A stretch of 64,000 nt of DNA from Thiothrix subterranea. GTDB taxonomy: Bacteria; Pseudomonadota; Gammaproteobacteria; Thiotrichales; Thiotrichaceae. Numbering within the stretch: position 1 is the first letter of the stretch; the number at the start of each line of letters is the position of its first letter. Shown one piece after another: positions 10,541 to 21,500 of this stretch. Both the position numbers and the translations under genes were made by a program. Location: contig NZ_CP053482.1 in the NCBI RefSeq assembly GCF_016772315.1, positions 62,001-126,000 on the forward strand. Direction: 5' to 3'. The notes beneath the pieces are model-generated. The model ran no database searches, was not told the origin of the DNA, and was given only the letters and a program-made list of their open reading frames with translations.

Positions 10541-10828
10541 TTAGTGATGCGCGATAGGTTTTTCAGTGAACAAATAATCGTTGAGTTCTTTGGAAAACCG
10601 TGTGTCTTTACGCCGAATCCATTCCAGCACCATCGAGGCATGTTCTTTTTCCTCATCACGGTTGTGCTCCAGAATGGCTTTGAGTTCTTGATCCTTACAC
10701 ACATCCGCCCGCTGATTATACCAATCCACCGCTTCCAGCTCTTCCATGAGCGACACGATGGCACGGTGCATATCGCGGGTTTCAGCGGAGAGTTCTTCCG
10801 CAGGTTCGTGATAACCGACACTAGACAT
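10541..10828 (-). CDS. Encapsulated-ferritin-like protein (EncFtn family)
   Basis: The 95-residue protein matches the EncFtn ferroxidase family, known from Rhodospirillum rubrum, whose members form ring-shaped decamers that oxidise Fe(II) inside an encapsulin shell. The metal ligands appear conserved as E30, E60 and H63, with W36-Y37 beside the site and E29/E32 near the entry. The helix-loop-helix pair HRAIVSLMEELEAVDWYNQR and HNRDEEKEHASMVLEW is diagnostic. The C-terminus stops at TEKPIAHH with no encapsulin cargo-loading peptide, and no shell gene is nearby. AGGAG lies 5 bases before the ATG. It follows the DUF2189 gene by 10 bases and is probably co-transcribed. I infer iron storage or detoxification. 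Confidence 0.9.
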   Translation of the reverse strand: MSSVGYHEPAEELSAETRDMHRAIVSLMEELEAVDWYNQRADVCKDQELKAILEHNRDEEKEHASMVLEWIRRKDTRFSKELNDYLFTEKPIAHH

Positions 10829-10838
10829 TTTCTACTCC

Positions 10839-11651
10839 TTAATCTTTAACTAAATCACGGTAAGCGTGCCAACTGGCATGAGCCACTAACGGCATCGCTA
10901 TAATCAAACCGATATAAAACGTCGCAATACCCAAGCCGATAATCGCCACAATGGTCATTGCCCACAGCAGCATGGTTTTAGGGTTCTGCTTAACAACACG
11001 AATGCTGGTGACACTCGCCGTCATAATGTCGATCTTTCTGTGCAACAACAAAGGTACAGTCACCACACCCGTCGTAAAAGCGATGCTGGCAAATAACAAG
11101 CCTACGCCAATAAAACCGAGAATGAACAGCCAACCGTTATCCATCGTTAGCAAACTTGTAAACAAGTGACCATAACCGTCGCCAGTGACGGTTGTACTCG
11201 TCGCCATTAAGCCAGCAAATACCGTAGTAATACGCACCCAAGATAACATGACAAAACTCAGCGCGACGGCATAAATACCCAGACCAAATACATTGTGGCT
11301 AATAACAGACAAAGAATGCATAAAAGTCGGTGGCTGACCGTGTTCAATACGTCTGCTTAAGTCATAAAGACCTACCGCAATAAACGAACCAACTAATAAA
11401 AAACCGGTGGATAGCGTAATAACAAAAACAGGATTACTACGAAATATCAGCGTAAGCACAATGCCCACTAGCGCAAAAATAATCCCATAGGACAAACTTG
11501 CCGCAGGGGTTTTCCAAATATCTTGCCAGCCTGCGCTAAGCCATTCTTTAATAGCACTTGGATTGACGTGATTAACGGCTAATCCTGTAAATAACTTCTC
11601 GGTGGGACGGGATTCGTCCGCCATTGGTTGTTTTGCAACAAAAGATTCCAT
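10839..11651 (-). CDS. DUF2189 family inner-membrane protein
   Basis: The 270-residue protein has a charged N-terminus of about 45 residues and then five or six hydrophobic segments (roughly residues 52-72, 74-95, 115-140, 175-200 and 230-260). The segment around WKTPAASLSYGIIFALVG and the overall length match DUF2189 (PF09955). No function is established for this family. A clear AGGAG lies before the ATG at 11651, and the EncFtn gene follows 10 bases after the stop. The about 100 bases upstream are AT-rich and probably hold the promoter of the pair. Confidence 0.8.
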   Translation of the reverse strand: MESFVAKQPMADESRPTEKLFTGLAVNHVNPSAIKEWLSAGWQDIWKTPAASLSYGIIFALVGIVLTLIFRSNPVFVITLSTGFLLVGSFIAVGLYDLSRRIEHGQPPTFMHSLSVISHNVFGLGIYAVALSFVMLSWVRITTVFAGLMATSTTVTGDGYGHLFTSLLTMDNGWLFILGFIGVGLLFASIAFTTGVVTVPLLLHRKIDIMTASVTSIRVVKQNPKTMLLWAMTIVAIIGLGIATFYIGLIIAMPLVAHASWHAYRDLVKD

Positions 11652-11755
11652 TTTGAATTTCTCCTGAATTAAAATTATTGGATTAATTATTCAATTCCAG
11701 AATAATCCGATAAAAAACAAATAGCCAGCACTCTTTTGTTATTGAGAATTAAAGC

Positions 11756-12076
11756 TTAACGTTTAATGACCCTATTGGGGCTATTTCGCAAAACTTTAAT
11801 TTCATCAAGCAATTCTATTGCCAAAGCAGCGCCTGCCAAATTAACACCTAAATCGCGCTGAAGCCGGATTACAGTACGCACCCGCACCACGCTATTGCCT
11901 GCAAACAGCCAACTCGTGGTGGTTTGCTGGTAATCAATGGGTTCAATAATCCCCTCGTCCACCATTTCCAAAAGCTGTTCGGGTAGCAGGCTGCAAGAAC
12001 GGCACAATTCCTCTAGCGAAAACAGTGCATCGTCTTCCAGAATCCTGCCGATTATTTCATTCAAAGCGGTTTGCAT
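11756..12076 (-). CDS. cbpM: CbpM-like chaperone modulator
   Basis: CbpM binds the J-domain of CbpA and inhibits both its DnaK co-chaperone and DNA-binding activity. The protein shows the MerR-like family pattern: FSLEELCRSCSLLPEQLLEMVDEGIIEP near the N-terminus, then the helical stretch RLQRDLGVNLAGAALAIELLDEI. At ~106 residues it has the usual family length. It directly follows cbpA: the cbpA stop at 12080 is followed by GTG (12079) and ATG (12076); I choose the ATG. The cbpA-cbpM order is the usual one. Confidence 0.88.
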   Translation of the reverse strand: MQTALNEIIGRILEDDALFSLEELCRSCSLLPEQLLEMVDEGIIEPIDYQQTTTSWLFAGNSVVRVRTVIRLQRDLGVNLAGAALAIELLDEIKVLRNSPNRVIKR

Positions 12077-12079
12077 CAC

Positions 12080-12964
12080 TCACACTCCCATTCCGGCACG
12101 CGGATTAAAGGTTTGTTCCAGCGCCAATTCACTGTACAGGGCTTTGGCCTTGTCGCTGAGGGTATCCGGCATCACTACTTTGAGGGTGACGTAAAAATCG
12201 CCCGGTGTTTGCGCGGGAATGCCGCGCCCTTTCAAGCGCAACTTGCGCCCTGTGGATGAATTGGGCGGAATCTTCATATCCACCGCGCCGTCTGGGGTTG
12301 GTACTTTGACACTGCCACCTAACGCGGCTTCCCACGGGGCAATCGGCAATTCCAGATAAACATCCAGTTCCTCGGCGCGGTACAGTGGATGCGGGTTGAA
12401 AGCGATTTCCAGATACAAATCGCCCGCCGCACCACCGTTAATGCCGGGGCTGCCCTGCCCTTGCAAACGAATGTGCTGACCTTGCTTGACCCCTTTGGGG
12501 ATTTTGACGTTGAGGGTGCGTTCTTGCTGGAGAGAGCGCAAATTCAAGCTGCGCGTCGCCCCTCGATAAGCATCTTCCAAATCAATCGACACCTTGAAGT
12601 GACTGTCTTCACCCTGCATGGATTGTGTCCGCCCCGCATTAGCACGCCCACGTTGACCAAACAGGTTGGCAAGGAAATCATCAAAATCGGCAGACTGACC
12701 CGTTCCCGCAGTACCACTGGGCGGCGGACGGACATCACGTTGGGCTTTCAAGTCTTCGCCCAACTGGTCATAGGCGGCGCGTTTTTCCGGGTCTTTCAGG
12801 ACTTCGTAGGCTTCGCCCACTTCCTTGAACTGCTCCTCGGCATTCACTTCCTTGCTGATGTCGGGGTGGTATTTCCGCGCCAATTTGCGGTAGACACGCT
12901 TAATGTCATCCTGCGTAGCTTCTTTGGTCAAACCCAGAACTTGGTAATAATCCTTATATTCCAT
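12080..12964 (-). CDS. cbpA: DnaJ-family co-chaperone / curved DNA-binding protein
   Basis: The 295-residue protein has an N-terminal J-domain (about residues 4-70) with the catalytic HPD in RKYHPDIS, a glycine/serine-rich linker (about 75-125) and the two beta-rich C-terminal substrate-binding domains ([37 protein letters not shown]). The DnaJ zinc-finger cysteines are absent, which sets CbpA apart from DnaJ. It stimulates DnaK and can bind curved DNA. The ATG at 12964 is preferred; a GTG one codon earlier is possible. It is followed without gap by cbpM, which regulates it. Confidence 0.92.
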   Translation of the reverse strand: MEYKDYYQVLGLTKEATQDDIKRVYRKLARKYHPDISKEVNAEEQFKEVGEAYEVLKDPEKRAAYDQLGEDLKAQRDVRPPPSGTAGTGQSADFDDFLANLFGQRGRANAGRTQSMQGEDSHFKVSIDLEDAYRGATRSLNLRSLQQERTLNVKIPKGVKQGQHIRLQGQGSPGINGGAAGDLYLEIAFNPHPLYRAEELDVYLELPIAPWEAALGGSVKVPTPDGAVDMKIPPNSSTGRKLRLKGRGIPAQTPGDFYVTLKVVMPDTLSDKAKALYSELALEQTFNPRAGMGV

Positions 12965-13032
12965 CACACACTCTGCCGTTTAATAGGATTAATCATCTGA
13001 TACCACAATACAGTGGCATTGTATGTTTTAAA

Positions 13033-13608
13033 TCAATCATTAGAGTAAGAACGTATTTTCCATACCACAAAAAGCAAAACCAGTGCGATTAATACCACGG
13101 CGGCTAATAGAATAATCCACAGAAATTGTCCAACATAAGCAGCCATTAATAACGTTAACAATAATAGCGCACCTACCACGTACAATTTCCACGACACCAG
13201 CATTCCGTCAACGAAGGTAGCGAAAGTCAGCATCAATAATACCAATAGACCCGTCGTATCCACATTAATACGCCCCGCCTCAAGCAGTCGGTAAATGACC
13301 GCCACAGCAACCAATGCCGCACCCCACAAAATAGCTTGCTGATACAATAGCTTACCGCCCTTTAACAGCCCCAGCTTTTTAGAGCGCCAGCTTCCCCACG
13401 CTGTCGTCATCAACGCTAGAAATACCAGCATATAGCTCCAATAGCTGTAAGCATTGTCTACGCGGTAATTGGTAATACCCACGCCCAACAAAGCCAGAAA
13501 AATAATGCCGATAAACAGCACAGCATCCACTTTTAAAACTTGTTTAAACGTAGCACCCGGTTCTGCTACGGGCAGATTAGCGCGAGGCTCAGAAACAGCA
13601 GTGTCCAT
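13033..13608 (-). CDS. Hypothetical multi-pass membrane protein
   Basis: About 191 residues with a soluble N-terminus of ~30 residues and six likely membrane segments, including VLFIGIIFLALLGVGI, SYMLVFLALMTTAWG, ILWGAALVAVAVIYRLL, LLVLLMLTFATFVDG, LYVVGALLLLTLLMAAYV and LWIILLAAVVLIALVLLFVV. I recognise no named family. GGAGAAA precedes the ATG at 13608. It stands alone upstream of cbpA on the same strand, with ~70 bases between. Confidence 0.65.
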   Translation of the reverse strand: MDTAVSEPRANLPVAEPGATFKQVLKVDAVLFIGIIFLALLGVGITNYRVDNAYSYWSYMLVFLALMTTAWGSWRSKKLGLLKGGKLLYQQAILWGAALVAVAVIYRLLEAGRINVDTTGLLVLLMLTFATFVDGMLVSWKLYVVGALLLLTLLMAAYVGQFLWIILLAAVVLIALVLLFVVWKIRSYSND

Positions 13609-13850
13609 CACTTTCTCCCTGTAATGATTATTATGTTACGGAAATATGTATTTTATTAAAATAAGTAGATTCTGTATTAAGAATGACAGAAGCTTGCAAC
13701 ATAAGCAAATTTAGCGCCTAATGAAAACCAACCTAGTTTTTATTATTATCTAAAAAACTATCTAGCATTCAGTGTAAAAACTTATGTGTTTTTATCGAAA
13801 ATCATAGAGCATTGTTATGTTCAAAAAATACCGTTTAAAAAGGTGTCGTC

Positions 13851-14216
13851 ATGTCAAATCTTGGCCCAAAAAATGAAAGGCTGCTGTACCACTCGATTGA
13901 AGACGTATCGTTGACAGAAATTCACCAGCGGGTAAAGCAAAATGCCGCCTCCCTGAATGTTACCCCCAGCGCAGCAGTGCTTGAAGTGGTGGACACCCTG
14001 TTCAAGCATTATCAGGAAAATACCGACAATGACCAGAGTCAGGAGATTCACAACGATGTGCGTTTCCTCGATCAGGCTTTTGCCCATAAAGGTGGTAGCA
14101 AGTATCTGGAAGAACTGTTTCCAACCGGACAAGGCGTGATCCGCACCATCCATGCTTTAGCCGGTTTACCCTCATTGCAAATGGATGTCGATAAAGGCTT
14201 TGGGACGGCGTTATGA
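13851..14216 (+). CDS. DsrC/TusE-like protein lacking all cysteines
   Basis: The 121-residue protein shows the DsrC/TusE C-terminal pattern: HYQENTDND..., VRFLDQAF, then GGSKYLEELFPTG and AGLP. DsrC and TusE carry sulfur on conserved C-terminal cysteines; this protein contains no cysteine at all and ends [11 protein letters not shown], so it cannot act as a sulfur carrier in the usual way. Cysteine-free DsrC homologues in sulfur bacteria have been suggested to be regulatory. AAGGTG lies before the ATG, and the stop overlaps the transaldolase start (ATGA), tying it to a carbon-metabolism operon. The 242 bases upstream are AT-rich and gene-free; they contain a 7-bp stem hairpin (13775-13794) and probably the operon promoter. 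Confidence 0.72.
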   Translation: MSNLGPKNERLLYHSIEDVSLTEIHQRVKQNAASLNVTPSAAVLEVVDTLFKHYQENTDNDQSQEIHNDVRFLDQAFAHKGGSKYLEELFPTGQGVIRTIHALAGLPSLQMDVDKGFGTAL

Positions 14217-15304
14217 ACCACAATCCCCTGCATCAATTATTAACCTTCGGTCAGTCCATCTGGCTGGATTACATCCGCCGCGACTTGATTACTAGCGGCG
14301 AACTGCGGCGTTTGATTGAGGAGGACGGACTACGCGGCATCACCTCAAACCCTGCGATTTTCGAGAAAGCGATTAGCGACAGCCAAGCTTATGACACTGC
14401 TATTCGCGAGCTGGCACAGCAAGGCAACAGTGCCGAAGCCATCTACGAAACCCTCAGCCAGCAAGACGTGCAAAGCGCCGCTGATGCCTTCCGCCCACTT
14501 TACGACCGCACCAACGGCAAAGACGGCTACGTTAGTTTAGAGGTCAACCCGCACCTTGCGCACAATACCGACGGCACATTGCAGGAAGCACGCCGCTTGT
14601 GGGTAGCCTTGAACCGCCCGAATGTCTTCATCAAAATCCCCGCGACTACCGCCGGATTACCCGCCATCCAACAACTCATCAGCGAAGGCATTAACGTCAA
14701 CGTCACCCTGCTGTTTGGCTTGCCGCGCTATCGGCAGGTAGCAGAGGCTTACATCGCTGGCATTGAAGCCCGCCTCGCGCAAGGCGAACCCGTGCAGCAA
14801 GTCGCCTCCGTCGCCAGTTTCTTTGTTAGCCGCATTGATGCGTTGCTAGACCCGCTGTTAGAAACCCCAGCGGCACAAGCATTACGCGGGCAAGTCGCGA
14901 TTGCCAGCGCGAAAATCGCCTATCAAATCTACCAAGAAATCTTTAATAGTGATCGTTTTGGAATCTTGGAAGCTCAAGGCGCAAGCGTCCAACGGCTGTT
15001 ATGGGCGAGTACCAGCAGCAAAAATCCCGCATTCAGCGATATAAAATACGTCGAAGCCTTAATCGGCGCAGATACGGTCAACACCCTGCCGCTGGAAACC
15101 CTGAACGCCTACCGCGATCACGGCGAACCGCAAGCGCAGCTCGAACAAGGTGTCGCCGAAGCCCGCCACGTATTGGCACAACTACCCGCGCTGAGCATCG
15201 ACCTTGACCAATTAACCCAACAGCTTGAAGACGAAGGTGTCGAAAAATTCAATAAACCGTTCGACAAGCTGCTAACAATATTGGCGCAACGTAATGCCGA
15301 ATAA
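14213..15304 (+). CDS. tal: Transaldolase
   Basis: Transaldolase moves a dihydroxyacetone unit between sugar phosphates in the non-oxidative pentose phosphate pathway. At 363 residues it fits the longer transaldolase group (actinobacterial/cyanobacterial type) rather than the ~317-residue TalB type. [33 protein letters not shown], the Schiff-base lysine in [16 protein letters not shown], and [14 protein letters not shown] are visible. It overlaps the DsrC-like gene by 4 bases and is followed 13 bases later by phosphoketolase, so sugar phosphate interconversion and cleavage are encoded together. Cytosolic. Confidence 0.93.
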   Translation: MNHNPLHQLLTFGQSIWLDYIRRDLITSGELRRLIEEDGLRGITSNPAIFEKAISDSQAYDTAIRELAQQGNSAEAIYETLSQQDVQSAADAFRPLYDRTNGKDGYVSLEVNPHLAHNTDGTLQEARRLWVALNRPNVFIKIPATTAGLPAIQQLISEGINVNVTLLFGLPRYRQVAEAYIAGIEARLAQGEPVQQVASVASFFVSRIDALLDPLLETPAAQALRGQVAIASAKIAYQIYQEIFNSDRFGILEAQGASVQRLLWASTSSKNPAFSDIKYVEALIGADTVNTLPLETLNAYRDHGEPQAQLEQGVAEARHVLAQLPALSIDLDQLTQQLEDEGVEKFNKPFDKLLTILAQRNAE

Positions 15305-15317
15305 GGAATTTCAAACC

Positions 15318-17699
15318 ATGACTACCACTCTTTCCCCCGAACTACTAGGTCGGATGGACGCTTACTGGCGTGCCGCTAATTACCTCTCCGTCGGACAGAT
15401 TTACCTGTTCGACAACCCGCTGCTCAAACGCCCACTGACACTGGCGGATGTGAAACACACTCTGCTGGGGCATTGGGGTACAACGCCCGGACAAAACTTC
15501 ATTTACGTGCATTTAAATCGCATTATCAAACAATACGATCTCGACATGCTCTACATCTCTGGCCCCGGACACGGCGGGCCAGCGGTGGTGAGCAATACCT
15601 ACCTCGAAGGCACGTACAGCGAAATCTACCCCGACATCAGCCAAGACGAAGCGGGGTTGCAAAAGCTGTTCCTGCAATTTTCGTTTCCCGGCGGTATTCC
15701 CAGCCATGCCTCGCCGGAATGCCCCGGTTCAATCCACGAAGGCGGCGAACTGGGCTATTCGCTGAGCCATGCGTTCGGCGCAGTATTCGACAATCCCGAT
15801 CTGCTGGTGGCTTGCGTGATCGGCGATGGCGAGGCGGAAACGGGGCCGCTGGCAACGTCTTGGCATTCCAACAAATTCCTTGATCCGGTGACGGATGGCG
15901 TGGTGCTACCGATCCTGCACCTCAACGGCTACAAGATTGCCAACCCAACCGTGCTTGCCCGCATCAGCCGCGAGGAACTGGAACAGTTATTGCGCGGCTA
16001 CGGCTGGACACCGTACTTCGTGGAAGGTGACGAACCGACGTTGATGCACGCAGCAATGGCAGAAACGCTCGACACGGTGACAGCGCAAATTAAAGCGATC
16101 CAGAAAGCAGCGCGTATCCACGGCGATTTGACCCGTCCGCGCTGGCCAATGATCGTGCTGGTATCCCCCAAAGGCTGGACAGGGCCAAAAGTAGTTGATG
16201 GCGTACCAATCGAAGGCACATTCCGGGCGCATCAAGTACCCCTTTCCAACCCAGTGGCGCACCCCGAACACCTCCAATTGCTGGAAGATTGGCTCAAAAG
16301 CTACCGTCCCGATGAGCTTTTCGATAAACACGGACGATTGCAGCCGGAACTCGCGGAACTTGCCCCCACGGGTGAACGGCGTATGGGTGCAAATCCCCAT
16401 GCCAACGGCGGCATCTTGCTGCGCGATTTGCGGATGCCGGATTTCCAAAATTACGCGGTGGATGTACCCACGCCGGGTGTAAGCGGTATTGGCGATACCC
16501 GCGTACTGGGGCGTTTTTTGCGCGATGTGGCAACATTGAACGGTGAACAACGCAATTTCCGCATCTTCGCCCCTGACGAAACACTGTCCAACGGCCTCGA
16601 AGCCCTGTTTGAAGTCACCCAACGTCAATGGGATGCTGCAACTGTAGCAAATGACGAATTCCTAGCCCCCAGCGGGCGGGTGCTGGACTCGATGCTCAGC
16701 GAACACCAGTGCGAAGGCTGGCTGGAAGGCTATTTGCTGACCGGGCGGCACGGGCTGTTCACTTGCTACGAAGCCTTTATCCACATCATTGATTCGATGT
16801 TCAACCAACACGCCAAATGGCTGAAAGTCACTGCAAACCTACCCTGGCGGCGCAAGATTGCCTCGCTGAATTACCTGCTGACTTCGCACGTCTGGCGGCA
16901 AACTGCCAACGGTTTTACCCACCAAGACCCCGGCTTCATCGACCATGTAGTAAACAAGAAAGCCGAAGTTGTGCGGGTGTATTTTCCGCCGGATGCCAAC
17001 TGCTTGCTGTCGGTAATGGATCATTGCTTACGCAGCCGCCATTACGTCAATGTGGTGATTGCGGGCAAACATCCTGCCCCACAATGGTTGTCGATGGAAG
17101 CCGCCGTCAAACATTGCACCCAAGGCATCAGCATCTGGCAATGGGCAAGTAACGACCAAACCGACGAAACCGATGTAGTCATGGCGTGTTGTGGCGATGT
17201 GCCGACGCTGGAAACGTTGGCGGCGGTATCAATCTTGCGCGAACACTTACCCGACCTAAAAATCCGCGTGGTCAATGTCGTCGATTTGATGAAACTGCAA
17301 CCGCAAAGCGAACATCCGCACGGCTTGAGCGATGCCGATTTCGACACGATTTTCACCAAGGATAAGCCGGTGATTTTCGCCTTCCATGCCTATCCGTGGC
17401 TAATTCATCGGCTGACGTACCGCCGTACCAACCATGAGAATTTCCATGTGCGCGGCTACAAAGAAGAAGGCACGATCAGTACACCGTTTGACATGACGGT
17501 GGTGAATGATCTTGACCGCTTCCATTTGGTGATGGATGCCATTGACCGCTTGCCGCAAACAGGGGATAAGGGGAGTTACCTGAAGCAGCAACTCAAGGAC
17601 AAGTTGATTGAACACAAACAATACATCGGCAAATACGGACAAGATATGCCAGAAATTCGCGATTGGGTGTGGGGTATAACGGCTGATGCAACGCTATAA
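15318..17699 (+). CDS. xfp: Phosphoketolase (xylulose-5-P / fructose-6-P)
   Basis: This thiamine-diphosphate enzyme cleaves xylulose 5-phosphate (and often fructose 6-phosphate) with phosphate to acetyl phosphate plus a triose or tetrose phosphate. Family signatures are present: [13 protein letters not shown] near the N-terminus, [54 protein letters not shown], and the ThDP-binding [13 protein letters not shown]. About 793 residues, the usual length. I choose the ATG at 15318, with AAGGA upstream and after the tal stop, over the ATG at 15294. No acetate kinase or phosphotransacetylase gene is in the window. Its last 14 bases overlap the next gene. Confidence 0.95.
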   Translation: MTTTLSPELLGRMDAYWRAANYLSVGQIYLFDNPLLKRPLTLADVKHTLLGHWGTTPGQNFIYVHLNRIIKQYDLDMLYISGPGHGGPAVVSNTYLEGTYSEIYPDISQDEAGLQKLFLQFSFPGGIPSHASPECPGSIHEGGELGYSLSHAFGAVFDNPDLLVACVIGDGEAETGPLATSWHSNKFLDPVTDGVVLPILHLNGYKIANPTVLARISREELEQLLRGYGWTPYFVEGDEPTLMHAAMAETLDTVTAQIKAIQKAARIHGDLTRPRWPMIVLVSPKGWTGPKVVDGVPIEGTFRAHQVPLSNPVAHPEHLQLLEDWLKSYRPDELFDKHGRLQPELAELAPTGERRMGANPHANGGILLRDLRMPDFQNYAVDVPTPGVSGIGDTRVLGRFLRDVATLNGEQRNFRIFAPDETLSNGLEALFEVTQRQWDAATVANDEFLAPSGRVLDSMLSEHQCEGWLEGYLLTGRHGLFTCYEAFIHIIDSMFNQHAKWLKVTANLPWRRKIASLNYLLTSHVWRQTANGFTHQDPGFIDHVVNKKAEVVRVYFPPDANCLLSVMDHCLRSRHYVNVVIAGKHPAPQWLSMEAAVKHCTQGISIWQWASNDQTDETDVVMACCGDVPTLETLAAVSILREHLPDLKIRVVNVVDLMKLQPQSEHPHGLSDADFDTIFTKDKPVIFAFHAYPWLIHRLTYRRTNHENFHVRGYKEEGTISTPFDMTVVNDLDRFHLVMDAIDRLPQTGDKGSYLKQQLKDKLIEHKQYIGKYGQDMPEIRDWVWGITADATL

Positions 17700-18534
17700 A
17701 ATCCTACACCGCACCTATTACAACTTCCCCGGCATGGTGCGCCTCGAACCGCACACCTTGCGCTTACGCCCCCGCGAAGGCTACGAATTACGCATCGAAT
17801 CCTCCAACTTAAACATCACGCCTGCCGCCACCCTGCGCTGGCATCGGGATGTGGAGGACAATTCGGTCGCCATTGCCACGTTCAAAACCCCGACCACGCA
17901 ACTGGTGATAGAAAGCACCATCATCATCCAGCAATACAACGAAGCCCCACTGGATTTTTTGGTCGCCGATTACGCCACCTATTACCCGTTCACCTACCTG
18001 CCGGATGATCAAGCGGTATTAGCCCCCTACCGACAAGCAGGCGATCCACCCAGTGCCTTGCTGGAAAAATGGGTCGCAAGCCTCTGGCAACCGGGTGAAA
18101 AAATTCAGACGTACAGCTTATTAAAACGCCTTGCCGAACGCATCCAACAAACCCTGAAGTATCAGTTACGTGAAGAGCCGGGCGTGCAATCCGTGAACGA
18201 CACGCTCACCCGTGGTACGGGGTCGTGCCGTGATTCGGCGTATCTGTTTATGGAAACGGCACGGCGTTTAGGTTTTGCCGCCCGCTTTGTCAGCGGCTAC
18301 CTGCACGCACAACTGGCACCGACCGATTTCGGCGCAACCCATGCCTGGGCAGAAATATTCCTACCCGGCGCAGGCTGGAAAGGCTTCGACCCCACCGTCG
18401 GCACCATCGTGGGAACCGACCACATTGCGGTAGCTGTCGCCCGTCAGCCCGAATCCGTGCCACCCGTGGCAGGCGCATTCATCGGGCCTGCGGGTGCAAC
18501 GCTGACGGTAGGTGTTTGGGTGACAGAAATATGA
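17686..18534 (+). CDS. Transglutaminase-like cysteine protease family protein
   Basis: The 282-residue protein has the bacterial transglutaminase N-terminal region ([27 protein letters not shown]) and a transglutaminase-like core with the catalytic triad in [13 protein letters not shown] (Cys), [11 protein letters not shown] (His) and WKGFDPT (Asp). The C-terminal [21 protein letters not shown] is normal for the family, which argues that the gene really runs to 18534. Members are predicted peptidases or amidases; the substrate is unknown and no signal peptide is seen. Its start overlaps phosphoketolase by 14 bases, and its end overlaps the opposite-strand gene at 18444 by 91 bases. Confidence 0.85.
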   Translation: MQRYKILHRTYYNFPGMVRLEPHTLRLRPREGYELRIESSNLNITPAATLRWHRDVEDNSVAIATFKTPTTQLVIESTIIIQQYNEAPLDFLVADYATYYPFTYLPDDQAVLAPYRQAGDPPSALLEKWVASLWQPGEKIQTYSLLKRLAERIQQTLKYQLREEPGVQSVNDTLTRGTGSCRDSAYLFMETARRLGFAARFVSGYLHAQLAPTDFGATHAWAEIFLPGAGWKGFDPTVGTIVGTDHIAVAVARQPESVPPVAGAFIGPAGATLTVGVWVTEI

Positions 18535-21500
18535 GGCTGCCACAAACCGCCGTGGTTAATGGCAGTCCAGCCCCAACGCAACCACCCCAGCAAGGCAACA
18601 GCTAACCACAACGCCCAAGCCAACATCAGCAAGCGGTAATACAAAATCGGCACACTGATCACACCTGCCTGTGGCAATACCCCTGCCACGCGATCTTGAT
18701 ACCATTGCAATTGTTGTGCCCACGAACCGTTGCCAGTGATTTGCATATCCGGCGACCCCAGCAAGCCATTGGCAACCGCCCCCACCAAAGTCGCTAACGC
18801 CACCAAGGTCAAGCCTGCCAAACCCACTTGCATCAGATTAAATTGCCAATAAGGTCGCGCCCAGTCAGCGCGTGACACTTTGCTCCGCAACGCCAAAGCA
18901 ATCAGCCAAAACGCCATTAACACCATCAAAAACGGCGTACTTTGGCTCAAACCAATGCCCAGCAAGAACCATTGCCAGCTTTTTAGCGGGGTAATTTTGG
19001 AACGCCCCAACACCAGCGCAAACACCAGCAACACCACGACCATGCCCCAGAACAGCACCGCAGGCCCCAGCAAAGGCCCATGCGTCCACAATACCCAACG
19101 GTCTTGCGGCACTTGCAAGCGTGATTCGCTATTAACACTCGGCAAACCCAAATCGACCGCCGGGAAGGTGTAATGCAAAGGCAATGCGCCGTTTTCCTGC
19201 CATTCCAGCACCGCCTCTTGTTTGCGCGGCAATAACGGCAGGATCACCTTGCCCGCTTGCTGTTGAATCGCTTGTTTCGTGCCATCAATCGTCAAGCTTT
19301 GCACCACCGCGTCTTCTGGCAGGCTAATGCTGTGTTGTGAACCCCGGCTGCTGTGCAAATTCAGGCGCAAGCTGACATCACGGGCGCGTTTGCCAATCTC
19401 GACCTGCATCTGGCTGGCAAGCAGCGTCACGGTTTGCCCGGCAGTGCCTTGCGGACGGTTAACCGCCAAACTCAAGGTTTCGCCTGCCCACGGCTTCCAC
19501 AATAACGTGCCTTGTGCGTCGGCTTCTTCATAAGCATTGGCAGGCAAACCCGTGGCATCGACGTGCCATACCGGGCTGGCAGCAATGCGCCATTCTTCCA
19601 ACCAAGCGTTGTTTTGACTGGCGGTAAGCTGCAATGCTGCGGTCTGCGGCAGCCGTGATGTCCATTCCAACGTGTTTTGCTGCGGTTTGAGATTGATTTG
19701 CAGTGCCTGATCTTTGAGGGTGAATTGCTCACTCAACGGTTGTTCGCCCGCCAGCAACGGAATCGCCAAGCTGATCGGTGCGGCACTGTCAGACACGCGG
19801 CTGATGGTGGTAGTAACATACCAATCCAACCCCAAATCCAAGCGTCGCGAAATTTTGACGAACGCGGGCAAGGTTGGCATGTCTTGCACGGTGTTATCGC
19901 TGCTGACGGTGGTGCGGTTCAGTTGAAGCTGGGCTTCGGGTACACCGTTGTCGCGGATACCGTCCACCTGCCAGCCATCGCCTTGCCAAGTCACGCGATG
20001 CGGTTTCAGCGGCAAAGGTAACGCGATGCTGCTGCGCGTGGGAATAGCGCCTTGCAAGACCACCTCGTGCTGACCTTGCGCCAAGACTACCCACAATTGT
20101 TGCTCAGCATCACGGCGCAAGGCTTGCGTCAGTTGCGCATCCACCAATACGGTTTGTGGCAACCACGTGCTTTGGCTACCCGGCAATGGCACGGCAACGG
20201 CGGTAGCCGTGTGTACCCGCAGCCGGATTTGCAAGCCGTCATTCCCCACATTCAGGTACATTTGCTCGATTTGCGCACAATTAGGCAAACACTCCGGCGC
20301 ACGTAGCAAACGTTCTTGCAAGGTTTCCAGCAGACTGGGGTCGGGTGTATTGCTGGCGGGTGCAACAGGCATGGCGGCAACAGCAGGCGATTCTGCCAAG
20401 GCAGTTTGCGGCAGTGTTACTATTACCCACGGTACGGTCATCGCCAGTAACAACGTCACGGACAAACCGCGTTTGGCGGATTGGGTCGCTTGCCACAACG
20501 CCGCCAATTTGCCGGAAACCAACGCCAAACGTGCCGCCAAAATCAGCATAATAATCACCCCCAACACTTTGAGCAGCGAATGTGCTACCGGCGAAATCAG
20601 CCACAAACCCATGCGTTCGTCGGGTTGAATCACGCCTGACCATTCCAGACGCACCTGATTCCATTGCCATGTGGGTAAGCCGGGGCCGGTTTGAATCATG
20701 CTATTCGGGTCGATTTCACGCAGATTGGCCTGCTGTTTGGCGGGTCGTGCCTCAGGATACGCGCTGATGTTTGCCAAACTACTCATTTTCTCACGCGCAT
20801 AATTCTCCGATTTCATCATGGGAGCAGGCGCTGGAGCAGCAGGCATAGTGGCTTGATCTGCCATCATTACCGCATCTGCATCCATCGCTTCCTCAGCGGC
20901 AGGCGCGGCGGCTGAGGTATAGACCACGCCATTCATGCCACCACTGGTGCTGTATTCCAACTGCGGGTACAGCGCCAAACGCACCGTATCAATGGTGTAT
21001 GGCAAAATCACCAGCACCAATCCCAGCAAGCTCAACCAGCGGTAACGCCCCAGCCAACGTTGAATCGCTCCTTCCGGCACGGAACGCAGCAACGCCGTGA
21101 CCGCCAACAGATTCAACCACAACAAACGTGGCGCATTCGGTTGATGCCAAGTCAGCAACAAGGCAAACCCTGCCACCGCTCCCCATTGCCAGCCAAATAA
21201 ATAGCCAGTTGCCACCGTAGTCAGCAATACCAGAAACAAATCCAGCAGGCTCCATTGCTGCAACCAAGTCATCGGCAAATTGTCCGTGCCACTCGCCGCA
21301 AACAGCAACCAGCCGGGCGGCAAGTGCAAAGTGGTGGTCACTTGCTGCAATTCCTGTTGCCAACCGCTGACCGGCGGGCTGGAACGCGCTGCCTCGTAAC
21401 GGCTATCGGCTTCGAGTGCCAGATTACGCTGGCGCACTTCCACGCCAGCGGCTTGTCCTGCGGCTTGTTGGGTAATCAATTGCGGTGTGCCATCAATGCT

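Noticed and set aside
10493-13032. Encapsulin shell gene near the EncFtn homologue
   Set aside because: No protein in the neighbourhood resembles the HK97-fold shell.
13775-13794. TAAAAAC-TTATGT-GTTTTTA hairpin before the DsrC-like gene
   Set aside because: Only 7 AT-rich pairs; too weak to call a terminator or operator, so only mentioned with the gene.
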